From assembly GCA_028622995.1 (NCBI GenBank), contig JAJQJQ010000016.1, forward strand, positions 558,001 to 622,000: a DNA stretch of 64,000 nt, written 5' to 3'. A model generated the notes under the pieces. The model saw nothing but the letters and a program-made list of their open reading frames with translations, was not told where the DNA came from and searched no databases. Below are positions 36,211 to 50,182 of this stretch, piece after piece. The position numbers and the translations under genes are program-made. This DNA is from Panagrolaimus kolymaensis. Taxonomy: Eukaryota; Nematoda; Chromadorea; Rhabditida; Panagrolaimidae. How positions within the stretch are numbered: position 1 is the first letter of the stretch; each line of letters begins with the position of its first letter.

Positions 36211-37866
36211 ATGAATACAAAGCTTTTATTTGTAGCGATAGTTGTTAGCGCTGGTGGCTCTTTCCATTTTGGTTATCAGCTTGTTATTACCGACCCTGCT
36301 GAGAACGCCTTTGTTGATTATGAAAATAAAACAATTGAAAAACATTATTCGAAGGAATTGCAAAAAAATGTTTTGAATGATTTATGGTCGGTAACGGTAG
36401 CGCTATTTTTTGTTGGAGGTAAATTTTTATTAGCCAATTTCTATAAATAAATTGGAACCCAAAAAAATAAGAAATTTATAAAAATTATTTTCAGCTATTT
36501 GTGGCTCATTATCTATTAACTTTTTGTCTGAAAAACTTGGTCGAAAGCGTGCATTGATTGTTACTTACATTCTGAGTTTAATTTCATTAGCTTTGACAGT
36601 ATTATCATATTTTGTAAGCTATTCCCGATTTTTTAAATTTATTTATCGAATATTTCTATTGCAGACAAATACGTTTGAATTATATGCATTTACTCGAATT
36701 ACATTAGGATTTTCAAATGCTTTAAGTTTAGCCATCGGCTCACTTTATCTCTCTGAAATCAGCCCTCGTCATCTTCGAGGCAGAGTGGGAATGTCCACTG
36801 GAGTTTCGGTTCAACTTGGCCTCGTTGCTGGATCTTTCGTTGCTATGCCTCAAATGCTTGGTAATTCTCATCAATGGTGGATAATATATTTTGGTGAAGC
36901 TATCTTGCTTCTTGCAGCTTTAATATTTATTACCACCTTTCCTGAAAGCCCCGATTTTCTTTCAATTTTGAATTCAGATGATGAAGCAAAAAATTCCATA
37001 ATGTTTTTCCACCAATGTTCTGAATCTGATGCAACTATAGTTCTTAAAGAATTAAAACTTCAAAATGATTTAAAATCAAAAATAGGTTTAATTCAACTGT
37101 GGCAACTTCCAGAAACCCGACGACGAGCTTTCGTTGCTGTAATTGTAATGTTTGGAATGGCTTTTTCTGGTGTTGCTGCAATCAATGCTTTTGCCGTTGA
37201 TATTCTTGATTCTGCTGGATTATCTAATTCTACTTCATCTTATGTGAATGTGGGCCTTTCCATTGTATCATTCTTCGCAGCTCTGGGATCTTCCATGATT
37301 GTGGATCGATTTGGACGACGCTCACTTTTACTTATCTCAATGATCGGCCTTTTTATTTGCAATATTTCAATTGGAGTACTTTTATTTGCTCATGAAAATC
37401 ATTCATCAAATATAATTAGTGCACTTTTAATTCTTTTTATTGCTTTATTTCTTACATTTTTTGCCATAGGCCCTGGTCCATTAAGTTATTTTATTTCCAC
37501 TGAACTTAATGATCTCAATTCACGTTCATCAGCTCAAACATGGACTTCACTTACTCAAATGATAAGGTAAGACTTAAATCATGTATTACAAAAATTTCAT
37601 AATTTGTTTTTAGCCGCTCTTTTTTATTAGCCATATTCCTTCCACTCAAAACTACAATTGGTTCAGCGGGAGCTTATTCCCTTCTCTTTATTATTCCCAC
37701 TGCTGGTGCTACTTTATATCTTTACTATAATCTTCCGGAAACAAAAAACAAAACTCAAAAAGAAATTGATGATGAATTTAATAAGCTACCAACTGGATGC
37801 TCATTATTTTGTTGCAATTCTTCTTCTTCAATTCCACCATTAAAGCATAAAGTTTTTGCAGCTTAG
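36211..37866 (+). CDS. SLC2-like (GLUT-type) sugar transporter, 493 aa
   Basis: Four exons, 36211-36418, 36495-36613, 36665-37566 and 37614-37866, join in phase. Major-facilitator sugar-porter signs are the cytosolic motif SEKLGRKRA after TM2, LYLSEISPRHLRGRVG after TM4, PESPDFL after TM6, VDRFGRRSLL after TM8, and NLPETKNKTQKEID after TM12. Twelve membrane segments can be counted, and the length is usual for the family. The loop between TM1 and TM2 carries a potential N-glycosylation site. It should mediate facilitated hexose or related solute transport across the plasma membrane; substrate cannot be told. Intron 2 (36614-36664) is 51 nt with no stop in frame, so its retention would insert 17 residues. 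Confidence 0.88.
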
Positions 37867-38571
37867 TTTTCCACTACATTTTATGTATCAACTTACACAG
37901 TTTTTTTAACTGCTTCAATCAAAACTTTGATAAGAAATCATCCTCATGCATCAACTTTTTTTCTTTGTTGCAATGAAAACTTATGCTTTCTATCATCATG
38001 ATAATTCAGTCGGAAGCTTACCAACCAAAAAACACACCTACTTATTTTTTTCCTAAATTTTGTGCTTTCATTTTTTTGATGACATTATTTTTGTTTTACT
38101 GTGGTTCACTTTATTCAACGCCCAACAAAGTGCACAAATAAAGACTACCTTTGCTTTCTTTCTTTTTTTTCTGATAAAATTTTTTACCACACGTCATTAT
38201 TAGTGAGTGCTTGATTTATAGAAGAGCTTATCAAAATTAGTGCAAAGTATCGTGATTTTTTAACAACTTTTTTGGCTAATGAACAAATATGGAGAAAGTT
38301 CAAAGTTTTAAAACAATCGTTTGTGTCTAGTCTTTTTTTTTTATCAATAAGAATTGTATAATAAATTTTATATTCATTTAAACTTTTATTTCCCTTTTAA
38401 AAAAATCAACAAAAAAACAAGTGAGATAACTCATTTCGCTCGACAAAATCTTCATTTATCTTTGATTCACTTTCTTTCAAGATTCAGAAGATAATGTCGC
38501 TCGAATGATAATAGAACGTCATCGGTATACATTTTTTAAAAGAAACCCTTAATACTTTTTTACTATTTTTA
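37867..38571. other. Convergent 3' flanks of two transporter genes
   Basis: No coding signal. AT-rich 3' untranslated sequence from both sides; nothing else recognised. Confidence 0.55.
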
Positions 38572-41500
38572 CTACCACATTCTAAGAAGGCCACTTGATG
38601 AACTATTTCGTATTAAGGTATTCTTTTCATCCGAATGTAAATCAGGAACAGAGTCTTCTGATGCTAAACTCAAGGATGGACGTTTTGCAATAAGTAATTG
38701 TTGAGAATCCGATGCAACGAGAGGCACAAGTGGTGAAATTTTTGTATCGGGCAAAGCGTCAAATGCAATTGCTGCATAAAAGGTTGATTGTCCTAAAAAG
38801 TATGAATGATAGAGATAAAAATTTTATCATTGTTAAGGGATTAAAACTAGAAAAAATAATGCCGTCATCAGCTCACTTTAATTTGAGCTAATCGCTTTTG
38901 TTTACTCTTAAAATTTGTCAAATTGATCAACATTTAATAGAAACAAAAGCTTAGTTGAAGTTAATGATAGCAACTAGAAAAAAAAACATACGATTTGCGA
39001 TATGCATCCATCGAGGAAGGGTTGTTGGGTAAATGAGAATAAAATAAAATCCAAAACCTATAACACAAATAGCAATACCAAGAGCAGCAACATGAAATTC
39101 TTGAAATATTGGAATAATGACGAGAATAATATTTATAATTAAAAACAATATTATGCACCATGAAGGAACCCGAATGCAATCAGGATGTACCGGGATGGCT
39201 TTAAATCGAATAACGAGAAGAGCAATGAGGGTGAAAATTCTTTGAGCCCAAAATCCAAACATAACATAACCAATTAAAGCATCCAAATCTCCAACAAATG
39301 AAATTACAATGGCTAAAGCAGTTTGAGCGAAGATTGCAACTCGAGGTGAATCTGTTTCAAGATTGACACAACTAAAGCAAGCTGGAAGATGGCCTTGCTT
39401 GGCTGCGGCAAACATGTATCTCGAAGCTGAGAAAAGATTGGAATTCAACGAGCCAAGAAGCAAAATACCAATTAAAAATGGAATACAATATGAAAATGAT
39501 CCAAGTGTTTTCTCACTAAAAACCTAAAAAAAAAATGGAAAGATGTTTAGTAAAGAACTCTTGTGTGAACGAAATGCTTACAGCAGCCACGGCATTAGTT
39601 TCTTTAATTTCAATGGTGTCCATAACAGCAAAGAAGGCAAGATTAATAAAAAAATAAATAGCTGAAACAACTCCAATTCCGGTCAATAAAGCAAGAGGGA
39701 CATTTCGTCGAGGACGTGAAATTTCTCCTGTACTATAATTAAGGATATCCCATCCAGAATAAGCATAAAGGCCACCATAAAATCCAACTACCAAACTTCC
39801 ACTTGTATATTTGGCATCACTAGGAAATGGATTCGACAAGGCTCCTCTCCAACCTAAAAAAAGTTATTTGTATATTGGCATTCTTGGTTTACAATATCCC
39901 GAATTTTTGTCTATTTTTTATGATAACTCTAATTTCAAAACATTTTCCTTGAAACGTGTCCTCCGCCCAACAAAACAATACTTTTTCTGATTCAGCAATT
40001 ATTTCAAATTATGTACATATGTTTGTCAATAAATTTTTAAAAGTATTTTTCTAATATAAAAAAAGTCATGAAGTTTGCATTTTTTTGCACATTCATTTTT
40101 AATTCGCAAAATAATCAAATTAGGCAGTTTATATTAGTCCAATTTAAAATAAATGTATGTAATTTCATCACCGGAAACAAATGGAAAAAAATTCCAATCA
40201 CTTGATTCACTTTTTTCTTTTTCTTTAATTTTAACTAAAATAAAATTATCCCCAAAAGCGGATATCAAACATATACATTTGATCAATCATATGTTTTTGT
40301 TCGCAGAGCAGATGAGAGAGATTAGTCACGCAAATTTTGGAAATTAATCTAACATTCCAAATTTCAGGTTCCTTAATTTTTTGCCCCTCTAAAACTGCAA
40401 GTAATTACAATTGCAGTTTTTTTTCTTGATGTCTCCGATCATAAAATACTCCATTGTTATTTTCTATTTGTTGTGATGGGATGACAAAAGGTTTCAGAGT
40501 AATGTTATTTTTAGGAGAGTGAAAGTAAAAACAATAGCAATGAATTACTACCCGTAATGTTATTGTTTTTTGTTCTTTGTCATATTTTCTTACCTTCAAT
40601 AAAAAAGTAATACATTCCAGTTAAAATAATAAGTCCACATGCAAGAAGCTTTGCGACGGTTACAATAATTTGAAATCGAGCTGCGAACGTATTAATTGAA
40701 AAGAAATTCATCCACGTTATCAGCCCTGGAATAAACCGCATTTTTTTTGACGTCAAATTTTTAATCTCTTTGCAAAAGTTTTGATCTTTTTTTGCATTAT
40801 CTATTTTCATAAACTTTGCATCAATCAAAAAGTTAAATTTAGTTTTAAACTTTTTAGAAAGAGCAATTCCGTCATCCATTTTTGATCCTGGTAAGGACCA
40901 AAACGTAAAATTACTTTTTGACGTCATCAAAGTCCAAAATTAAAACTAAAATTGGGATAACAAAAAAAAAAATGAACGTACACAAAAGTGAAAAACCAAG
41001 TAATTTTTGAATTGTCGGAACATATGATTCTTCAACTTCGGTATATTGTCGAATTCCTTCTAATAAATATTGACCGAACGTTTCCGCTACAATTGCTATA
41101 CTGGCTGGATACGTCATAAGCACCGTGACCCACATGAATGAAAATGCAATTGAATACCATTTAACATAACAAATATATGCGAAATCACAACCTGCTTCTC
41201 GAATACTTGTACCTAAATAAGGGTTGAGGTCTTATTCTTATTAACTTTGTTATTACCTAATTCTATGTAGCATAATGCTCCAAGAAATGCGATAAGTGCA
41301 CAAACAATCCATATAATTAATGAAATTCCGGGTGAATCTGTTGCGCGTAATATTGATGCTGGAGTAATAAATATTCCACTACCAATTATATTTCCTATAA
41401 TTTTCGTAAAATAATTAAAGAAAGCGTAAAATAAATTTAACTAATGGAAAGCTTTCACAGCAAGATTTGTCACAAAAATCCATTTATAGGTAAAGGCAAT

Positions 41501-41612
41501 ATAGTATGCCATATTTTACTTTTGTAAATAGAGTTTTAAAATTTTTTCAAATTTACTTACCAATTACATAAGACGTTGCACCAAAGTATCCCATTTTATG
41601 ATGTTCTTCCAT
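38572..41612 (-). CDS. L-type (SLC7/LAT) amino-acid transporter, 525 aa
   Basis: Seven exons, 41612-41561, 41394-41257, 41212-40982, 40725-40594, 39853-39582, 39523-38992 and 38792-38572, join in phase. The first helix has the APC-family substrate motif [11 protein letters not shown]. Later blocks ([75 protein letters not shown]) follow the LAT order. Twelve helices are expected. LAT proteins exchange large neutral amino acids and pair by a disulphide with a 4F2-type heavy chain. The tail ([11 protein letters not shown] onward) is cytosolic and not conserved. Introns of 256 and 740 bp are non-coding. Confidence 0.88.
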
Positions 41613-43733
41613 TTTTGGAAATATTTCTAACGGCAGGCGACCTTAGGGTCGCCGCCAATAAGCTTTTTGTTTGGACTTCTGTTTGCTTTTTTGCCTCCTT
41701 TAAAATTTCAAAATAATATTTTTTTAAGCTTTTAAAAATAAGAACACTTTCTATTTGACATATGAAGGCTGAAATTGAAGATGATGCAATGCAAGTTTGA
41801 AAAAGAAAAAGCGTAGCTTGAAAAAAAGGAGAAAGCTGCTTTTATTGTTGCAGTTTTTTTTTTCCTCTTCTTTGACTGAGTGTTCGATTATGTTTGTAAA
41901 ACAAGTGTTAAAAAATAATATTTACGTGAAATTTTGACACAATAATACATAGAAAAAAGATAAATGTCACAGAAGCTTTTTGAAGATTTACACGTTCGCG
42001 CAGTTTGGATTACTTTGGAAGCCAGCAGTAAAAAAAAACAATAGTAAAATATTAAAAAAATGTGAGGATGGAGCTAATTTTATTGCCCGGCTGGCGTCAT
42101 GCCAATGTCTGTTTCTAGTGGCATAAAAGTAGTTTAAAAAAAATAGTAGTGGGCGCTTGTTTGTCGTCGTCTGCTTTTATTGAGTAAAAAAAAATGAACA
42201 CAAAAAACAAATAAAAAAGAATATCCAATTTTTTAGGTAAAACTAAAAATGATAAGAATATTGGTAAGGTTTGATCTTCAAGAAAATAGATTGAAACATC
42301 ATTGGAAATTTATGGAAGCAAGAAAAAAGCAATAAAAATGGTTCTTTATAAAATTTTCTTTCTCTGAAGAAAAAAATGGCATTTTAAAGCTGGTGAAGAA
42401 AAAAAAACAAGGATAAAAAAAGAAAGAGAAAAGTGAGGAACGATAAAAAAATAAAGATGAAAGCTGCTTTTTTTTGGCTTAAGTCTCGGGTGGTTTTTTT
42501 TCTTTGCTTGCTTCTTCATCGACAGAAAGATCTTCTTTTTTTTCTTGCATTTTTTTTTCTTATTTTCTTTTTCCCCTTCAACTTTAACTCCTGCTATTTC
42601 CGGATTTTTGTTTTATTCGTGAAGGATTACACTCATTTTAAGTTCCAAAGTATTTTTTTTGAAATAAAAGAAAAAGTGAGCGTGATTTAAGATTTTGTTA
42701 AGCTGCTTTTTGTAAATGTTGAAAATTGTCTGCTGTCGGTTTTTTTTTGACGCAAGGAAGATTGGGAGATACGGAGCATGCATTTGTTGGTGAGGATCAA
42801 CTTTCTCAATAAAACAAAAAACTCACAGCTTTTTAAGCGAGAAAAACCAAAAACTAAAAAACCTAACGGAAAAAAGCTAGCAAGTGAGTGAGTGTGCCAA
42901 CATCATTGATTACTCCTTTCCACAATGAATGACGACGAGACACCACCATTTGCAAGTCAGCAACATACTTTTCTATTTTTTTTTCTTTGCCAATGGCATT
43001 TTTTTCCATTCATTTTATTTCTTTCATGGCCGCTTTCTCGTGTGTCTTGTGGTTAGTTGTAAGAGCTTAGTTTTTTACTCTTCTCTCCTTCCTTCAAGTC
43101 TTAAGTTTTTTATACTTGTTTTTTTCTTCTTCATTATTTTTTGATTTCCGTCAATCAACTTGCTTTTTGTTTCACTTTTGATTGCATTCTTTCGTTTTTA
43201 AAAAATGTCTAATGGTAGTTTTTTAAATCTCGGCTTTTGCCAATAAATTAATGCAATCAATGGCTTTTGTGTAAGTCATTTGGCTGCATTCTCGAATCAA
43301 TCTTACATTATTTTTTGAAACAAACGTGAAATGTTTTCAATGGGGACAAACTTCAATTTGCTCAAATATTTTTATATCGTTTACATATCATATTAAAAAA
43401 TAATAACAAGAAAAGAAAATTTGAGCCAAAAAAAATTGAAAGGCAAAATTGCCAATGTCAAGAAAAGTGAAAGGAAAGCAAACAATGGAAAATATAAGTG
43501 ATTATAATTAAGACTTAAATCAGAAAAAAATAATAAAATGGTCAATTCTGAAAAAGTTAGGATAAGAAAAAGTGAGAATTAAGGCTTTTGATTGAAGTTT
43601 ATTTTGTTTTTGTGAAAGAAAATGATGAAAATTTGAGAGAGAGATTCAAAGGATATGCACGCAAAATGAATGAAAATTTGTAATTTTTTAAGACACGATA
43701 AAACGAGTTGACGACAATATTAATTCAAAATTA
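41613..43733. other. Long intergenic region, no gene seen
   Basis: About 2.1 kb upstream of the LAT gene and downstream of the next minus-strand gene. A small hairpin GGCGACC-TTA-GGGTCGCC lies near 41636-41653. Otherwise AT- and homopolymer-rich, with only chance reading frames. Confidence 0.5.
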
Positions 43734-45483
43734 TTAAGGGCAGCAATCAATAAATTGTTGAATGTATCTTTCGTCGAAGCCTGCACTTCCAGCCCAACAA
43801 CGAAAATGATAAAGATTGCGATTGATAGCTTTGGTATATTGTGATATATCAGTGATAATAACTTTTAAGGACTCCAAATTTCGTCGATCAACAACCAATT
43901 GTGATCTCACACCATAATCGAGGATTCTGCAAAGGAAAAAAAATTAATTAATCTTCAATATTTTTTTTATTAAAATTAATTTCTTTTTTCGTTTTCTTCT
44001 GACGCTTTTAGATCAAAACTTGATTTTTTTTCTGGTCATTTTTTGCTCAATTTTATGACTTTTTAATGAGATTTTCTCTTAATGAACTTTTTTTTGTAAA
44101 ATGATCATAGTAAATTTATTTAGGTATAAAAAGTTTTCCCATTTTTTAGCAGAACAACGATAAAAGGTTAAAGAGTAATGGCAATAAAAAATTAAAATTG
44201 GGATGGTAAAGAAATTTGTTAATTTCTAAATTTGCAATAGCAATAAAATTTTAAAAACAAAATAACGCAAAAAAACTTGAAATTAATGAAATTTGATTTT
44301 AAAAAAGAAGAAAAACAAACATTCCGAAAATAAATACATTTCTTTAAAAGTTTTTTTACTTTCATCAAAGAAATAGAAAGAAAAAAGGGCCAAAAAACTT
44401 TGTTATTTTTTAATTTAAAAAAAATATTTGGGTGTGTATTTCTCTATTTGTTTTCTTCTGTAGTTTCATTTCTGTTTATTTTTTTTAATAGAAAAATAAT
44501 AAAAAACAACAAACCTCGCAAGATGGGATGAGTCTTGTTCGGTCGTACGAATATGAATTTGTCGACCATGTGGAAAGAATATTTCACCTCCAGTCGTCGT
44601 AGATCGTTCAATAGCGATATGAACGTCATTGCTATTTACTGCCTTAAAAATAAATATTATTATTTTTTTTTATACAATATATGATAAATTAAAGTATTTA
44701 CTTTTAAGAAACATAAAAAGGCGTGAAATCGTTCTAAATCAATGATAGAAAGAGATGCAATGATCTGAAAAATAAAAAAATAAAAAATGATGATGGTAAG
44801 ATTGTCAAAATAAATTTAATTTCAAACAAAAAAATTTTTAGAAGTTAAATGATAATTCAAAGAACGATCACATTTTTTGGGATTCTTCTTTAAAATAAGT
44901 CTTCAAAAGTAAAAAAGGTTAAAGATTAAAAATGTGAAAAAGAACTTACCAATTCAACCACCGGGGCATCAAGATAAATTTGTTCAACAGAGAGACGAAA
45001 CATTGAAATTGATTCATGAAGGGCGACAACGTCTTTAGAACTCCAATGATCATCAACAACTAATTCGACTGATGTTGGAGAAGGGAATCGGGCCATAACT
45101 CGGTGTCCACAAGGATGATAATACCATGTGGCGTTATCATATTCAACTTCACCACTTTCGGGATCAAAATCAAGTTCGATATTATCAAATGAAATTCTTC
45201 GAACATCCATGTGTTTAATTTGTTCGAATCTCGACATTATTTGAGTTGCAGCCTCTTTGGAAATTTGACGTAGTTGCCATAAACGAAATGGGTTTTCAAG
45301 GGTATCAATCCATTCAGAGAGGACATTGGGTGGAAGCTCGCCGTAAGCCGCAAGCGATGATGAGCTTGGATGTGAATGAAGAGAAGTTGTGGAACTTGCA
45401 TTTGAACATGATTTTGGCTTAATAGCATGATTTCGGGGCATCAAAGCACGGAATAATTTTATGAATGAAGATTTTCGTTGCAT
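43734..45483 (-). CDS. Unrecognised protein, possible degenerate F-box, 305 aa
   Basis: Four exons, 45483-44950, 44764-44702, 44642-44515 and 43926-43734, join in phase. After a basic, serine-rich start, residues about 48-80 (ELPPNVLSEWIDTLENPFRL, then LRQISKEAA) recall an F-box, in which LP-x-VL and a following L-R-x-VSK pattern contact Skp1. The rest (IELDFDPESGEVEYDN, YYHPCGHRVMARFP, a leucine-rich helix, then VVDRRNLESLKVIITD and FRCWAGSAGFD) matches no family I know. It resembles the many lineage-specific F-box-like proteins of nematodes. No signal peptide or membrane segment is seen. The reading frame is intact. Confidence 0.65.
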
Positions 45484-48375
45484 TATTTTGGTTTCTCAAA
45501 TAAATATCACACAACTGAAAACGATATCAAATAAATAAAATAAAATAAAAAGATAAATGAAAAATCAAATAAAAATGTTAAATCATAAAAAAAATTCACG
45601 CTATTTATTTGAAGATTAACACGCCTTTTTTGCGGAAATCAGTGCAAAAAAAATTTATGGGGGCATTGTTTTTTGTCGTTTCTCGCATCATCAAACTGTA
45701 ACGCGTCAACAGCAGCGTTCGCGCAAAATGAACAAAAAAGTCCGGCTCGCCTGAGGCGGATGAATGCTCTCTTCCTCTCTCTATCTATTTCAACTATCCG
45801 TTGAACTGATCAGGCACCAACCCAAGCAATGCATTATTATTAATGCAAAAATGACGCAAAATTATTTAACTCTATTCTTTTATTTGTTCATGACAAAATG
45901 GTGCGTGATTGGGGAGTACCGCCCGATTAAGGTGGAGACTACCTCTATTTTATTTTTCTCTCACACTAATATTTCAAATAAGGTGAACGTTCATGAGCGA
46001 CAGCGGCAACAAAATTACTCATGTGAGACAACAGGAAAATGATCTGAGATCAGAGCTCTTCGTTATTTTTTCTTTCTTTTCCCCAAAAGCACGCAATCAA
46101 TCATCATACGTGCTTCCGGTGGCAGCGACCCCGCACAGAATAAGAAAATGTAACTACTATGAAGTTTCTGTTTTTTTCCTTGACAGAATATGGCAAGTTT
46201 TTGTGCTTCACTTGTCCAAGAGAGTCATGATCGCGTTGCCTACGAATCAACAGAAAAAACTACTCATAAAATGAACGAACAAGAATCATCATCATTCCTT
46301 CTATCTTTTCTTTCTTCTTTCGCCGACATTACGCCTCAGGGAGCGAAATTTTGCTTGCTTGTTTTTGCTTGAATAAAAAAAAATTGAAAATGACTCAAAA
46401 GTACAAAAAGCATTTGCGCAAAAAGTAGCTGTTGCTGCAGCTTCCATCCATTTTCCCGTTCGTAAAACCACCAATTTGTGGTCTTTCTACAACGGAAAAA
46501 AACAAAAAGAAATGTCACAGCAATCATCAAAAGAAAATGAAGAAAAAAAAAAGCAAATTGAAGCAGCTCCCGCGTCGTTACATTCGCAGCAGCATCAATG
46601 AGATCGAAAAAGGCCGTATTGGCGATCTGCCGAAACTTTTTCTTATCTCATGGATTTTTTTTTTGGCAAACATCTTTAATGTTTACTATATAAAAATAGG
46701 AAAAGCGAGACAATGAAACTAGAGAAAAAAGCTACAAAAAAAAACTAAACAACATTAAAACATTTTGATTGGAATAAAATGGCGCGACAGGTCTTCATCT
46801 TCTTTTTCAAAAAAATAAAAATAAAGAGAAATGAAGTATTCCAGAGATTAATTTATTAAAAAAATAGAAAATTCTAGAAAATCAAATCCATTCGTAACCA
46901 TCTCTTAATTAAAATAGTGAAAAGATAAAAATATTTGAAAAAAAAAAAGAGGGGAGAATGCAGTTTGAAGAAAATGTCCCTTGAAAGACGACGCCAACTT
47001 TTTTTTTCTGGCCAAACTAAAATATCGGCATTTTTCGTCGCTGCACTGCTGGAACGCGTTCAAATATAAACACATGCATCATAAGATCATACAAGAATAT
47101 CTTTAAGTTCATTGCAAGTGCAAGACTTACAGTTAGGAGGACGAAGAACCCCTTTTGGTTATGAAAAAAAGAGAAGAGCATTTGCACTCGTCTTTTCCCG
47201 TTCTTCGTGTGGTCAGTTTTTTGTTTCAATAAACCACCTTATCTAATTCCTTCATCTCGTTCTTTATATTGGCCCAAAGCGTACAAATTTATTTTTAATT
47301 TAAAAAGTAAACTTTAGTAAAAACCAGAAATGCTTCAACTGAGTTGCTGCACATTCCTTCACCAAAGCATTCAGTTCCTTGAAAGAGCTTCCATAAGAAA
47401 AATTTGTGATAGCAGCAATGTTTGCATTAAAAAAAACAGAAAATATTATAATCAATCAGAAATCAAATAATTTCAGTTAATGACTTTAATCTATCATCAA
47501 AAATAAATGATTAGAAAAACAAACTAATAAATAAATAATTATTATTATTGAGAAACATTAATTTTTGAAAGATTATATCAAAACTATAAAAAAAGCATCC
47601 ATATCAAACTGGACGCTAATTGGTCTTCCAGCAGCATCATTATTTGGCTTGCAAAGAGAAGAAGCGATTAAGCTCAATAATGTAAACATTAAAAATAAAA
47701 CACAAACTTTTTTTTATTTCTTCGTCTCCAAATAAGAGTTTTGTCGTTCCTTAGCGATAAAAGTAGTAAAAAAGCAGCAGAACACTTACTTTACTTTAAA
47801 AAAAATCAAGAATGGTCAGTTGAGCTAGCTTTTCTATCAAACGAGATGCTTCACTTTTTTTTTCTCTCAAATATAAATTTATCCTGAGTTTGTGTTACTA
47901 CTACATATTTGCAATGAGTATATTCTCTTTTATGTTCGTTCATGAGTGGATTTGTTCGTTTTCGTCATTTTGAGGAGGGCCAGAGATAATGATGGGTTTT
48001 AGATTTTTTTAAAGATAACCAAACTTAAATAAAAACGTGTTTGATTTCATCTTTATTTCAAATCAAAAAATAGTACATTCGTTATTGGAATTAACAAATA
48101 CGTTCGTTTACGACAGTAATTTTATTTTTTAAATAAAGTCATCAAACTGTTAAATGTATTCTCCATTAAAGCTTAACCCCTGTAAAAATAACAATAGGTG
48201 CTTTTGCAAATAAAGGTATAACTAATTCATCTATCACATCGCTTATTTTAATACTTTTTATAATTTACTTAAAGAAAAATGCACACACACATGAATGATA
48301 TTCGTTTTAAAATTTTATTGTGGATTTAAAATATTGAGGAAATTCACACTTTACAAATTAAAAAACGATATCAAA
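45484..48375. other. Long intergenic region, no gene seen
   Basis: About 2.9 kb. Several chance frames of 60-94 codons (for example 46432-46716) are lysine- or phenylalanine-rich low-complexity peptides without splice partners. Probably upstream control DNA of the gene at 43734-45483. Confidence 0.5.
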
Positions 48376-49152
48376 TTAGGAAATATTTTGTGAAAGTAGA
48401 ATTACATTTGCTTCAGTATCATTATCGTATTCTAGTTGTTGTTGTCGAGGATTTGGTTGCAATAATGGCGGTGCTTGAGTTCGTGGAGTTCTTGAATCAA
48501 TTTCAGCAGCAATTTTACAAAATCCATGAATAATTTGAATTAAAACAAGATACATTAAAAGAGTCAAAAATAAGAAAAGACATTTCATAATATAAAAGCC
48601 CATATAAATCCATGATTGACCAAGCTCAATATTTTCTGTAAGAACCATAATTGAAGTAAACATTTGAAAAATTGATATCAACCAAAAATATGCCTAAAAA
48701 TAATAATAAGAAAATTAAGCAATACGTTTAGAAATAGAAACAAACCAATGTGATAATAGTTGGAAATAAACAGATCAGTGGTAATATGTCAATGTTGCGG
48801 AAAATTGAAGGCCATACTTGCATGATAATGATCAATAAAAGTCCAATAAAAGAAAGGAATGGAGCGCTTGTAAAAATAAACATTTTGGCAACATTTTTCT
48901 AAAAATATTATGATAAGAAATTGCAGAATATCTTTATTGAAGTTTACCTGAAAGAATTTGAAGTTGCTCATTGATGGATATTTTTGTTTTGTTTCTTTCT
49001 GTTCTTGCTCGCCTAACCAGTATCCATAATAGAGTAAGCACATGATTGCCACAATACCAACATACTAAAAAAAATTAAAAAATTAGAGAGCAAAAAATAA
49101 AGAAAAACCTTACCAACATAAATTTATTAAATCCTCGCCATTCACGTGCCAT
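48376..49152 (-). CDS. Four-helix membrane protein of unknown family, 208 aa
   Basis: Four exons, 49152-49114, 49064-48948, 48898-48746 and 48693-48376, join in phase. Hydrophobic segments: YVGIVAIMCLLYYGYWLG, IFTSAPFLSFIGLLLIIIMQ, a paired third segment LPLICLFPTIITLAYFWLIS, and GFYIMKCLFLFLTLLMYLVL. The cytosolic or lumenal tail is rich in Pro and Gln (PRTQAPPLLQPNPRQQQ). Layout resembles small tetraspan proteins, but no CCG or claudin motif is present. Divergently arranged with the myotubularin gene, 1030 bp away. Confidence 0.7.
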
Positions 49153-50182
49153 GATGAAAGCTTTTTAGATACAATTCTGTTTCGAACTTTGAAAACTAAA
49201 AAATTAAGAAATGATTTTTTCCTCTAGAAATTTACATAATTGTATTTTTAGCTTTACGTTTTTTTCAAAATCTATTTTTGACGGCGTTATGGTTTTATTA
49301 AATCCATTATTTTTAGTAAATTTTTATTATTTATTAATCAAGTATGTATTTCCGATTAATACCTTCATTAATTATTCCAAGTACATGGAAATATTTCCTT
49401 CCCTGACAAATGCTGACGATAGTTGTTACATGTAAAATTCTCAAAAAAGATTCAATCACTAAAATTTGAGCACTAATTATGTAGTATTAAATATTTCGAA
49501 GTCTAAGCTTTAAACTAACATTATTTATTTTAGACTAGACTAATTATCTTTTGTCATTTAGAAATCAGGGTTGTACGGTAGTTTACTGAAAACTACCTCT
49601 CCCATTCAAAAATTGGGTGCAAAACAAGATGCAAAAAACCCCATTGTCACATTTTATTAAAATAATATTTGTATTTTTTAAATCTAAATCCAGCAAATTT
49701 CCAATGTTTACCAAAAATATACAAGACAAGCATAAAAAAATTACATTCATAAAAATCAAATTTTAATTTTTTTGTCAAAAAACTTCGACCCAAATGTCAG
49801 CGATTAACTCGTCCAAAATTTTGCCATAATTTCATTCTTTTCCAGTTTTTACTTTGATTTTCAGTACACAATCGAAATTTTTTTTCACGTGATTCACAAA
49901 AAAAGTAATTCCGAAATATCCCTCTTTTTTTCTTTAAAACTCAATTCATTTCAATGTGGATGGATGCGTCTGACAGACACAAACGTCACCTTTTTATAAA
50001 AAGCGGAGGAAAATTTTCGCCCTGAGATTTTATGAAAAAAATGAACAATTTTTTGTTCCATCTGTCAGGATTAAATCCATTTGCTCAAAACTTCGATTAG
50101 CTTTTAAAAAAAATATTTATTCCTTAATTTTTTTATATTATATTTATTTTAAATCAATTTAAGGGTTTATGAACCCAATTTC
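49153..50182. other. Shared upstream region of two divergent genes
   Basis: Between the four-helix gene (minus) and myotubularin (plus), so it likely holds both promoters. AT-rich; no gene or clear motif. Confidence 0.5.

Noticed and set aside
40726..40930. Open frame extending LAT exon 4 upstream
   Set aside because: The peptide is polar and unlike the family; splicing 40982 to 40725 joins helix sequence in the expected order, so this is intron.
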